Below are positions 1 to 11,015 of a stretch of DNA of 64,000 bases, in pieces. Made by a program: the position numbers and the translations under genes. The notes below the pieces were generated by a model, which was not told the origin of the DNA, did not search any database, and saw only the letters and a program-made list of their open reading frames with translations. This stretch comes from Scatophagus argus (Eukaryota; Chordata; Actinopteri; Scatophagidae): assembly GCF_020382885.2 (NCBI RefSeq), contig NC_058509.1, positions 22,147,351-22,211,350 of the forward strand, in the 5' to 3' direction. The stretch's first letter is position 1. Each line of letters begins with the position of its first letter.

Positions 1-502
1 AATTACTTAGCCCATCATCTCCTACATTTTTGGTCAGTTTATGCACTGCATTTTCAGACTGTCCTCTGCACACAGCCAACTAAATTTTTAAATGATCAAA
101 AACTGGGTCCACAGTGGATCAAAATGGACTGTAAACAGATAAGTCAAATACTCACTCAATCTCCAGTCTTCATGAAAATGGTGCTTAAAATTCATGGTAT
201 ATGTAGTGGACAAAATTTCAAATTTTTTTCTCAAAATGAATTTTTGTCAATATTTTGAATTGTACCGTCATGTAAACTACTGTAGTCAGTTAGAAATTGA
301 ATATTGTAAAACATCAGTTTCTCACCTATGGATTGCTCAGTCTTTAAAAAAAAAATAAAAATAAACAAACAAACAAACAAACAAAAAAAAACCCTCATCC
401 TGTTAGTTGCTTGTGTCATAGTGTAAAATCTTACTTGGCAGGTAGCTCAACCAGAAGGGTCTGAGCCCTGGCTGATGCAGAAAAATGTGTACCTATTCTG
501 TC
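1..502. other. AT-rich intergenic DNA, no gene seen
   Basis: No coding exon recognised on either strand. It contains a short (CAAA)n microsatellite at about 362-383. The small open frames here are low-complexity. Confidence 0.5.
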
Positions 503-690
503 AGTGTGCTCAGGACCCCCTACATGTTTAAGGTGTTTTGCTCCTCTTTGGCACCTGACTTAAACAATCAGCTCGTTATGAAGCTGTGCAGAAGCCTGAT
601 AACAACCCATTCATTTTAATATAGTGTGTTGGAGGAGGGAAGCACGTAGAGGATTCTGAGGGTCAGGACTGAGAAACTCTGGATTAGAGA
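503..690. mobile_element. hAT-like MITE remnant, copy 1
   Basis: The text shares a series of words with 10795-11015: 'ctacatgttt', 'ctgataac..acccattcatttgaat', 'gttggag..ggaa', 'ggactgagaa', 'gacatgattt'. The element is partly self-complementary around a centre, like the palindromic fish MITEs of the hAT group. The family name is from memory of teleost repeats. It is degenerate and its ends are approximate. Confidence 0.5.
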
Positions 691-1199
691 GACATGATTT
701 AAAACACTTTTTTTTAAAAATAATTTGTAGATAATTCTGGTCTAGGTTGTTCTGCTGTTGGACACTCATGTTTATCCTAACCATGTGTGAAACCACCTCA
801 TAATTCTATAATTTACTTTACAGATGTGACAATTGTGAGCTTGGACTGCTTCAATGATGGTCAACATTAAGTCATCAAGGAAATGGAAGCATATTTAAAT
901 GTTGGACACAATCCCATCATTTTCATTTAAATGAGTTGGCCTGTGAAAACAGGTTTTGACGACTTGCTTTAATTCTTGTAAGAACATTTTAAATAAATGT
1001 TTGATTCACAATGACTGTATGCTTTTTTCTTTTTTCTTTTTTTTTTTTTGCTTTTATTCAGTGGTGAGAGGTTGATTTAAAATTTTTAGCTAAATGATTT
1101 GTTGGGGCATGATTTGCTTGCAGGTAGAATTAGTGTCTGACTAAAATTCATGGTGATTGAGAATCTTCTGTTGGTTTTTAGTGAGATTGTAACAACGCC

Positions 1200-1227
1200 A
1201 ACATGTTAAATTTTAGATACAGTACTA

Positions 1228-1263
<36 letters not shown>

Positions 1264-2020
1264 ATAGGTTGAACTTTATACGCAGACTAGGGTTGAAAAT
1301 ATGATTGGAGATGTGCTTATTTAAAATTAGTTTGGGTACTTTCATACTGTCAGTGCAAACCAGTGGTATCGAACTGTTGATACTTGGATGCTGTTGACAA
1401 ACACTCTGTAATCCAGTGCACTTAGTTGCACTATAGATGACTTTACATGCAAAATATTATCGAATACATTTCATTGTAGTACATGAATTAAGCAGCTATT
1501 TAACTTATCAGCACTTTGCCCAGCAAGCTGCTCCATCAATCCAGTGAACCAAGGATGAAATTTTGATTTCAGAGGTGGGGGACACACAATTATTTTTAAT
1601 AAAACTCTAATCAATAAAACTAATACACTTTACAAGATTATTGAGAGCTTTGTAAATGTTGAGGGGGATCTTGAAGTGGATATGCTGATTTATTGGAGCC
1701 AGTAAAGGTGTTGTAGGATGGGTGTAACGCATTTCTTTGAGTAACTTACACTTTGACTTCTAAAGAAGTCTCTTATGACCACTTTCGTGTTTTTAGACAT
1801 CCTGGCTACGCCTAATTACCAAACACACATACATACACACACGCACCCACATTCGCACACTGACACCGATTCAAACGTTAACGTAAAAGAAACCTCTGAT
1901 ACTACAATCCTTTTAGCTGATGTGACCCAGGCCAGGCAGAACAAACGCCCAATTTACAGTAGCAGATTAACAATGACTCCTGACAGCAGACCGGTGTGCA
2001 AGCAAGGTGGAGTGACAGCA
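1200..2020. repeat. Homopolymer and (CA)n-rich intergenic stretch
   Basis: There is a poly-T run at about 1230-1258 and an imperfect CA/ACAC microsatellite at about 1823-1862. A 141-codon open frame at 1775-2200 translates the CA repeat into alternating His/Thr and has no recognisable domain, so it is not called as a gene. Confidence 0.6.
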
Positions 2021-2023
2021 GGG

Positions 2024-3547
2024 ACGGCCAATCATACAAGAAACGGCAGAGCCAATCGAGGAGCTTGTGAGCGGTCTAAACTAAGGGAAACAGGCTTCAG
2101 CTTGAGGGGCCGTTTTCCGCTTGGTCCTAGTGCTTTACGCGTCTCTGTTTACTATAGCGTAACATTGCTAAAAAGTGCAGGGGACATGTCCGTGCAGTGA
2201 GCATAAGGCAACTTTAAGGGACAGTTGGCGTTATGAATTTAGTGACTTCGATACATAGAGTAAATGGTGAATGAAAGAGTGCATTCACATTTTATCATAC
2301 GGCAGACATTACCGAAACGGCATTTCTGACTTGTAACTAACTGTTGGCAAATCAGATCTTTACAGTCGTCAAATACACAGTACTGTATTGTGTACCTGGT
2401 TGGTGCTGCTGCAGAGGTGAATGAAAGTAGTTCAGACCATAGACATATGTCTATGGTTTAGACTACATGGTTGCATTTGTACACAAGCGAAATAAGCACG
2501 AGTCTTTGTGTTTAACAAGATTTGTGTAGGGACAAACCATAGCACAAGGATAGTAGCATGGACTGATGGTCAGTTTTATTTTGAAGGCTGAAGCCGAACC
2601 GGTAGTCAGCGCTCATTGTTCTCGTCACTGGGAAAACGTTTCAGTCGTCGCGGCAGGCAGACTAGTTGTTTAGCTTGCTAGTAGTTAGTGGTACTTGTTG
2701 CCAGTTAACTCGGACTGGAACTTTACTTTGTGAAGACCTTGATGTATTAATGACACAGCAACTGCAAGTTTAGGACCTTGGTCTGAGTGTCAAGATATTT
2801 TATTAAGTCGGGCTAACTATGATCTTACAAACTCAAGCTAACATTCCTGAAGGTGAGCATGAATCCATTGTCAGTTTAGTTAGCATACTTAAGACACCTA
2901 AAGCTGGGAAAATAAAATTTTTTTCTCGAAATTTGGTAGTAAACGTATAACCATCTGACGAGCTTAATTTGTAAAAACCTGCAGGGTTGCCAAATCAAGT
3001 AACCCTATCAATACCAAGCTAATGTGAACATTGATATTGACGTAGAATACGGAAGATTTCATGCGTAAACCAACTGTAATTTTCTTTTTTTTCCAATTTC
3101 CAGGTATGAGGAGTGGACAAGTGTGTTTATGTGGAGACTGAAATTTTTAAAAAGACTTCTCAAGCACAAGTTAACGATAACGATAGTTTACTTACGTTAT
3201 TGGCCCTTAAACGTTGGTCAACACAGCCTACTCACTTCTAGCTAGCTCCAATGGTTGCCAGGTTAAACAGGAGTTGTGTAGACTAAAGAATTTACATTAA
3301 TGTTTTCATTAAGGGAATAGTAATATCCGGGGGAGTCACCCCTTTTTTTCCCATTTAAACACATCCACGGATGTATCTGTGCTCTGTAGACGTCCAGACC
3401 TGATATCTTGAGAAGTATTACAACGTCACACCTGAACTGGCAGTGTATGCGTGCCTTTACAGTAAGCTCACAGATCTGCCTGACCAGAGGAGCTGAGAAC
3501 TGTGACTGAGGGTTTCAATTCAGCTTCAACAAGTGCATTGTGAAAGT
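2024..3547 (+). promoter_or_regulatory. Putative promoter and 5' UTR of c6orf47
   Basis: Two CCAAT-type boxes (gccaatcata at about 2028, gccaatcgag at about 2051) precede a locally GC-rich stretch at 2585-2660. A likely splice donor (CCTGAAG|gtgagc) lies at about 2853. Likely acceptors are at 3103 (tttccag) and about 3523 (aattcag). Joining the first pair would give a 5'-UTR exon with a short upstream ORF (ATG at 2819, in-frame stop soon after the 3103 acceptor). A perfect 22-bp palindrome sits at 2436-2457. No core promoter element is unambiguous; this is inference from position and splice-site look. Confidence 0.35.
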
Positions 3548-4462
3548 ATGACAGCTGTTGTGGGAAGAGCATGGGGGTGGGTGCGTTCATGGAGCAGCTG
3601 TGTATCAGAAAAAAACACAGTGGTGATTGCCAAGGACCAGAAGCATGATGGTGGCAGTCAGGTTCTCAGGAGATGGACTTCTTGGATCTGGGGACTGTGG
3701 AAACATCAAAGTGACCAAAGTAGTTTAGTAGAGGAGTATTGGGAGGCTCAAGAGAAGCTTCAGCCCATGGAAATTGAAGATCTTGGTGCAGGGAAACAGG
3801 AGACAGAGGCAAATTTAGAGCAGTTTTCTAAATGGTGGAAATACATCCCAACTTTTTATCTTCTGTGGCCAAGAAAAACAGAGCAAAGGCGAAGGAAATG
3901 TGATGTTGGGAGTGGAGTTGTTTGGGACCATGACATTGATGAGGACTTTTCTGACTATGATACACCTCCTCCATCTCCTACACCTCCATCTTCTAAGTTG
4001 ACATCTCCTTTTCGACTCTTTGCGCACAGCTGGAAGATGGAAATCCTGCCAGAGCACCATGAAATCTGTTTCAACTTTCTACGCCACTTGTTTGACCTGT
4101 TTGTTGTTGGCTTCCTGTGGACTGTGTCCCCCCCTGCCAAGGTGCTCCTGGAGTTGTTGGGGGTCCAAGGAGCACTGAGGCTGTGGTTTCATGGTATGGC
4201 AATGTTTTTTGTCTCCACAGTTGGAATGGCAGGCTTACTCTGGTTGATCCAGGAGTATCTCCCTCAGTTTGCTTTGATCTATGGCATCATACAGGCATTA
4301 GTAATCTCTGTCAGTGTTCGACAGAGTGTGATTCTCAGCGTGGAGGAAGGAAAAGAAGAAAAGAATGAGGAGAGCAAGGAGACTGATGTAATGAAAGACC
4401 CTGTGGATCACAAAGAACAGCTTATGTCTGTTAAAAACAAGATGAAGATAAGTTTAACCTGA
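3548..4462 (+). CDS. c6orf47: C6orf47 (protein G4) homologue
   Basis: This is a single open frame of 304 codons. An in-frame GTG lies 15 bases upstream, but the first ATG, at 3548, is the more likely start. The N-terminal half is charged and Trp-rich. A proline-rich patch (DTPPPSPTPPSS) sits near residues 138-150. The C-terminal half, about 175-258, is strongly hydrophobic with two or three predicted membrane segments, including LRLWFHGMAMFF and LIYGIIQALVISVSVRQ. Human C6orf47 has the matching pattern (..LGLWLHGL.. then ..LFGLLQALVLAVSLRE) at the same relative place and a similar length (about 294 aa). A Glu/Lys-rich tail follows. Function is unknown in any species; membrane location is predicted only. 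The human gene lies in MHC class III. A strong splice donor directly follows the stop codon. Confidence 0.8.
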   Translation: MTAVVGRAWGWVRSWSSCVSEKNTVVIAKDQKHDGGSQVLRRWTSWIWGLWKHQSDQSSLVEEYWEAQEKLQPMEIEDLGAGKQETEANLEQFSKWWKYIPTFYLLWPRKTEQRRRKCDVGSGVVWDHDIDEDFSDYDTPPPSPTPPSSKLTSPFRLFAHSWKMEILPEHHEICFNFLRHLFDLFVVGFLWTVSPPAKVLLELLGVQGALRLWFHGMAMFFVSTVGMAGLLWLIQEYLPQFALIYGIIQALVISVSVRQSVILSVEEGKEEKNEESKETDVMKDPVDHKEQLMSVKNKMKISLT

Positions 4463-4463
4463 G

Positions 4464-4547
4464 GTAAGTCCCTTTATACCTCTGATGGGGCATTACTTTT
4501 ATCATCCAGAAGAAGTTACCAAATATGGATATTTTCTCTCTGCCAGG
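4464..4547 (+). other. Putative 84-nt intron in the c6orf47 3' UTR
   Basis: The stop TGA (4460-4462) is followed by G|gtaagt, a near-perfect donor. After 84 nt comes a pyrimidine-rich acceptor (ttttctctctgccag, ending 4547). A second donor-like site (GACAAG|gtaggc, about 4649) and a far acceptor (attctttcag, about 5357) follow. AATAAA-like hexamers lie near 5394. Only RNA data would prove this. Confidence 0.4.
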
Positions 4548-4649
4548 TTGCATTAGTATTTTGTTTCTTTGACTGCTTAAGTTCAACTGAAATTTCCAAA
4601 GATCAACCCGAACATCCAAGAAAAATTGAACAAATAGGAGTGACAAGGT

Positions 4650-7600
4650 AGGCCGCTGAAGCTGTAGTATTGTAGTTGTAGGTAGCTTGGTTCAGGTAGG
4701 CTTTATCAAAGGTTCAAAGCTGAGGCTGACATATCTATCAGGGAATGCTGTTGCCATGAGGCGGTGTACTTGGACTAGCAGTATTTCAGTGACTGGCCAT
4801 GTGTCAAAGTAACATCACCATGGTTTACAGTGCAGAAACATTGTTGTATTTTTTCCTATAGTTTTAATTTTTTCATTGATAACTGTATAATATAGATTAA
4901 ACTATGCAACTATCTATATAGTAGTTAAATATTTACGCCTTTACCAACTATAGCAGAAAAAGGGATTAGGGTTAAAAGCTGTCATCTCAGGTTTTCTAAG
5001 TGTAGCCATGTGCACATGCATATGAAAGGGGAGTTATTTGTGGCATATGACCAATTGCAAGATTGGACAAATCTGCTGGCAGCAGTACAGTGTGTTTTGC
5101 AAACAAGAGCAAAATATAAATAGATAAATATGAACAAGCTGAACATAATTTAGGTTAAAAGCAAGAAAGTTGTAGCTGCCGAACACAGGAAGGACAACTG
5201 TTTCAATGTCAATGCATGAATCAGTGGGCTTATAATATCACTGCCCCATCATTACAGCCCTGACAATATTTACGTTTGTATATTTTATTAAATTAATGTG
5301 TTTAGATGTGTTCTTATGGTGTTTAGGCAGTGATATTTTACCTTTTATTCTTTCAGCAGCCCCAGCATTGTCAAAAGGAAATTGGACCCAATTAATAAAC
5401 ATAAATCAAAGTGACAAGTGAGCTTACTGTCATAGCCTATAAATGCAACAAATAGAAAGTTTTAGTGTGTTCTCTCTGTTGTAGGATGATGATTTACCCA
5501 AGAATGTCATGTTTTCAGTCCAGTTTCTTTGTGAACAGCATTATAGGAAAACTACCAATTTTTTTAAACTTCTTTTAGCGTTTAGCATAATAATAATAGT
5601 TTTGATATAATCCCCATAAATTTAAATATAAACAGGTAGAAACACAAATAATTTTTCAGTTTTACAGAATGAGTATTGGATTCATCTGTGGGTTTGCCAG
5701 TCCTCTTCAGCTTACAAAGGCAATGGCGGTCGAGCCCACACCTCTGCACAACACTGCAAGAAAGTTGCTTAGAGGGGCGTGGAATCATGAGTGACAGCAT
5801 AACAGAGAAGGCTGAGGACCTTCCTCTATCACATTGCCTTCAGGGAACATAGGCACTGTGAGAAGTATGACTCCACACTTTAAATACACCATATCCACAT
5901 TATGGACAGTGGGGGAAAAGAACTCACACCATTGTAAAGTTGTGTTTATCAAGCCATTTTAAACCAAACAAACAACCATTTACAGAGTAAGAGCAATAAA
6001 CTATGCCAGATTGCACAGCTCAACAGCCACACTATAATGTTTGACTTCTTCCATCCCTGAAAGTCTCGCAATAACATAAACTAACCGATCAAGGCAGGGA
6101 TGAGCCCACCTCTGCGTTAGGATACTGTTTACTCAATTTCTGTTGCATAACATAACTACCACCCTTGTGTGAGTGTGAATAAGTAACTTTTCACACTCAA
6201 AAAGTTATTTTCTGTTTTGACCCTGTCAAAGTAAAGGTCATCAGAAATGTTGCTGCTTGTTCTTTGAGATGTACTGTTTTCACATTCAATTTGTTTTGTG
6301 TGAAACACATTTCAGTAAAACAAAAAAGACATTAAACTAAAAAAATACAAAGACATTAAACTACAGTATTTTGAAAACAAGAAACTGTAGCATTTTCTTA
6401 TCTTCACATTGACAAGACAGAACACTGAATATTTCTTCAAGAAATGTACTCTTCAGAGAGTTAAAATTATGAAAACTAAAATGGTTTGAAAGATAGTGAT
6501 CTTCCTTGGTGTAGTCTTCTGTACTCTAATTGAGTGTCAATGCGTTCATATTTTACCTGTTGTGCTTGAACTTCAGGGGTGCAGCAGCAACTTAGAGGAA
6601 CTACCATCATTGTCAGTCAGCTGGGTTTTTCAATTTAGCTTTTTATTGAGAGTTGTGTCTTTTTCACAGATGGTGAGAAGTTGCTGTCTATTCAACCAGC
6701 ACCAACATCCACTTTCAACCAAACCTCCTCCTAGTGTTTATCATCACAAAGGTGGGACTGTTGCACTGCACCACTCGCTTCTGCAGTGTGACTTAAGGGT
6801 TGTATTGCACACTCATTACAAACTCCTAGAATTTGTACTTATGTCACTTTGTATTCAACACTATTGATCAGCATTTTATATAGGTCTGTCCTCACTTGAT
6901 CTGAATGTTCTACTACTATTGTCAGTGGGATCAGAAATGATGTCTGTCAGGTCAAAAAATAGAGATACCAGTATGCAGACTCTTTTGCATTTGATCTTGT
7001 TTCCAATTTATTTGTTGTCCTGTGGGACTGGTTTTCTCAGGATCTACTGTGAGTCTCACTGGTGAATTCTTAGTGAGAAGAAATTAACAAATATGAACCC
7101 TGAATAGCCACATACAGCCTGGATTAGCTGAAATTATACGTATGATCATCAAGAGGAAAGAAATTGAAACAGCTACATCAACAAAAAAAAACAGTAACTG
7201 CATGGCTCAGAGACAGTACTGTTTGGTACTGAGATAAGAACAAAACACTCAGACAGGAGCACTAGTGTGCTAGAGCACAAGTATTCAGCAAAGGCACACA
7301 AGACACAAACTTTAGCATAGGGACACCATGATCTATTTAATTATATTCATCATCCACAATCTCTGTTGCAATCTCTTCTCTTGGACTTTAAATGCGCTGT
7401 GGACCATAGCTTGACTTGGAATAGCCTATGAATTTCTTTATTTGCACCAATTAAAGAGTATTGTAAACATTCTTTTTCCAACATGCTACTAGCTGTAACT
7501 CTTGTTGCATTATTTACGATATATCATCCAAATGCCACATCAAGTAAATTATCACTATTGGTTTACACAAATTTACTAGTCAATGATGTTATGTCAAGTT

Positions 7601-10600
7601 TGGAAACTGAACTAAGAGGACATTAACTACTGTAGTCTCTATTATTTACCTGAAAAGTAAACCATCACATTGCCTGCCCTTACTTAAGAACTGCAAAATA
7701 TTGCAGGGCCCCTGCAGTCAAGTGGATAAGAATTGCTTTGTGAGGGAAGAATTATAAGGCCATGAGTAACCTGTTCCCACATTGACTAAGACAGTTTTAG
7801 AGCAGATACTGGTGATTTCAGGTTCAAACTACCAGCGTTCACTCTCTGTGGGAAAAGTAAAGTACACATCAAGTGAATTTGCAGTAGTAAGGTTTTATCC
7901 ACCTGTTGAGTGATATTTTAATCAGAGGGTGTAGCGTCTGTTCTAAAACTTGAATTTAAGTTTGTCTTTTGTCACTATCTTTGTCATATAAGGTATGGTC
8001 ACATTATTAATTTAAACTTTAATTAACCTGAAGCTTACACAACAGATGAATTCAGGTATGTGTATCCCGTTTTAGTGTGATTAACTCACTAAGTCTCTAA
8101 AGTTGTCCACCATCACCCTTTGCTCAACTTTGACCTACAGATTCTCACAGCTGACTGCTAGAAACTCTGACACTATGTTTTGAAAGAAGTTATTCTAGCA
8201 CTGTCATTGCCTACTTTTGTGCAATATTACATATGTGGCCTACAAAATGCAGTATCACTGTTTATAATCTGATCACATTGCTTTATACCCTTGGTTTTTA
8301 GATCACAACTTTAACATTGCATTCCTTTCCAAGTCCAAAGTAATTTTGATTTTTGTTGAACAGAACACTCATTGGTGTACCTTTACTAGAGCAAAATTCC
8401 AGATTTGGTCAAGGGAGAGAAATCCTGGTAGGAGAGGCTGGCAAACAATAACCACTGCTGCTGACACCTGTAAATTACACACTGTATGATGTAAAATGTC
8501 AAAAGATATCTGTAACTCAGTGTTGACATAAAATTGTTATTCTCCAAAATAAAATGTGTATTTAGAGATCTAAGTCTAATTAAACTGGATTCAGTAGTTG
8601 ATCAATTGTTTTTTCCTTTGATCGAATAAGCATAGAAGTTTATCACTCAGCTGTGATGGTTGATACTTGTTTACAGCTACAAATCATCAAAGGTTAATTA
8701 TTTTTACTACAAATCTGTTTTGTATTTGCCACTTGTAACAGGAACTTTGTTATAGTAAGTGTCTGTGTAGACATTATAAACATTTTGTACACAATTGTTT
8801 TTGCCTTGTGTCCTTTTCTCTGCCATGATATTGCTTGTTTGAAACTACTTATGGGAATGCAGGCTGTGTATTGCAACTCTGTGCTTTTATGGATTACTTT
8901 GCATTAACAACACTCACCTGTATCACACCTTTAAAATGCAATATTGTATATGATGTATTACATTAAAATGAGAAGAAACAAACAACAAATCTGGAGTACC
9001 ACATACTGTTCCTTACACCTCTAAGACTAAAACTGCCATAATGACAAGAAACTGAATGTAAAATGCTCTTCTCATTCTCATTTTCAAATTTGCTGAAAGA
9101 AACCTGAATGAAAACAAAATTGTAAACTTTATTATTGTTTTGTTGATCAAGTTTTTGTTTTTGTTTTTTAACTTCAAAATATTCCGAAGTTTTAGCCTTT
9201 TTAGCCTCTCCATTGTGAGTTTCTGCTTGTTTTCTTTGTTTTATGTGATAGTTGTAATATTTTGGGGTTTTGAATCACTAGTATAGGAAAACAGTTTGAA
9301 TGTGAAAATTACTTCTTGGGGTTTAGGAAACTGATGGGTTTTCTGTATCAGACCAAACAGTGAGGAAAATAATTGGCAGATTAAGCAGTGATGAAAATAA
9401 TCATAAACATTATTAACATGTAATATTTTTTTTTCAGTGATAGTTTTTCACTTTGACAAATTTCCTGAAAGAGGCTTGTGAACATTCTGCTGTGATGTCA
9501 TAACAAGCTTTAAAAAAGGGGGGGGGGGTGTTTGTGTGTGTTTTAAAGAGCAATGTTATTATAGTCATCTAACAGTTATACTGAAAAGTATTTATCAATT
9601 GTATGTATTTTCAAACGCTAAAAAAATGACATTTTAATTTTATTCCAAGGAGTGTTACAGAGAGAATGTCTGTCTGGGCTTTTTTTAATAATATGCCAAA
9701 TTTCTATCAGCAATTTCAGTCCCAAGAAGGTGAAAAAGTGTCTACCATTCCTGTTAGCCTTTTATGCCTTTATGCCTTTTATTCATTGTTTCCTTTTTAT
9801 CGTAGTGATAATATTGATAATCCCTAGTAAGGAAATCGGTTTTTATATGACCATCCAACACTCCTAACACAGTAACAAGTACAGGATCACTATTCCTTAA
9901 ATAAGGAGAATGAAACTTTAATTTGGAAGGAGTAGTAAAAGAAATTATCTTCTGTTATCTGTAAGTGTACATCTCATTTACAGCCCTTTGAACATTACAC
10001 CACACTAAAGTTTTAAAATGCTCCCACTAGCTAAATAAAACTGTTATTCTTCTGTCAGTTTGTCTGGATCTCTTGATTTTGACTACCTGCACCTTTCTAC
10101 ACAATCTACATAACATCTAAGAAATCTAAAAATGGCATGTTGATTGTGCTGGGATGACTGTTTCAGTTGAATAAATACAGAGAATACAGATTCAGAACAT
10201 AAATGTTTCCAGCCGAAGAACAGACTGAACAGTTGGTGGAGGACACTTGGAGGACCACATTGGTTTTGCATTTTTTACATTTCAAAGATAATTTTCAAGA
10301 GTGTTTTCCTAACTTTCTTGTCAGCCATTTATTTCCATTCATTTCAGTATCCTGTGAAAGTCAATTAGAATAGTATGAAATATTGTTTTTGAGCTAACGA
10401 AATGGCTTTCATGCCATCTTAGAATCAAACCCTGGTCACCTTCTGAAAGCCTGCATTGAACAGTATTCCCACACTAGAACATTACCTGGACCCAATTTCC
10501 TCTGTGGTCATGTAATTAAACACAAGTTCATGAAGGATTATGCAAGTACATTGTCAGCATCACGTTATAATTAGATTTTGAGACCAGGACCTTCTTCAGG

Positions 10601-10794
10601 ACAGGGCCTCAATACACAACTTTGCCAGTGTCCAGCAGACACACATCATTAACATTCCTGCCAAGTCAGGTTAGCAGAATTAACAATATGTTGTATGTAC
10701 ACATACAATATGTATGTGTTTTGCAGGTCTTCAGCAGATGTTTGGCTTTTTGGGCAAAGGCAAAATTAACAACTTAAACCTAATGAAGCATTGT
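4650..10794. other. Gene-poor AT-rich DNA
   Basis: I found no exon with convincing codon structure or splice sites on either strand. Open frames are short and low-complexity. It includes a G-run at about 9520-9528 and scattered A/T runs. Some of it may be c6orf47 3' UTR. Old unrecognised repeats are possible. Confidence 0.45.
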
Positions 10795-11015
10795 ACTGGC
10801 CATCCCCTACCCTACATGTTTTAGATGATTCCCTCTTTCAACACAGTATATTCAATATAATCAGATAGTCATTAAGCTTTGCAGATGGCTGATAACCCAT
10901 TCATTTGAATCAGGTACGTTGGAGCAAGGAAACATCTAAAAGATATGCAGGTGAGGAGGTTCCACAGGAGAAGGACTGAGAATTACTAGATTGGAGACAC
11001 ATGATTTCAAATACA
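10795..11015. mobile_element. hAT-like MITE remnant, copy 2
   Basis: Homologous to 503-690. It shows the fold-back layout better. The left half reads '..cctacatgttttagatg..ccct..'. The right half reads '..acccattcatttgaatcagg..gttggagcaaggaaacatctaaaa..gcagg', roughly its reverse complement. No transposase frame is present. Confidence 0.55.

Noticed and set aside
1775..2200. 141-codon open frame
   Set aside because: Starts in non-conserved DNA, translates a CA microsatellite into His/Thr repeats and has no domain; more likely promoter-side sequence.
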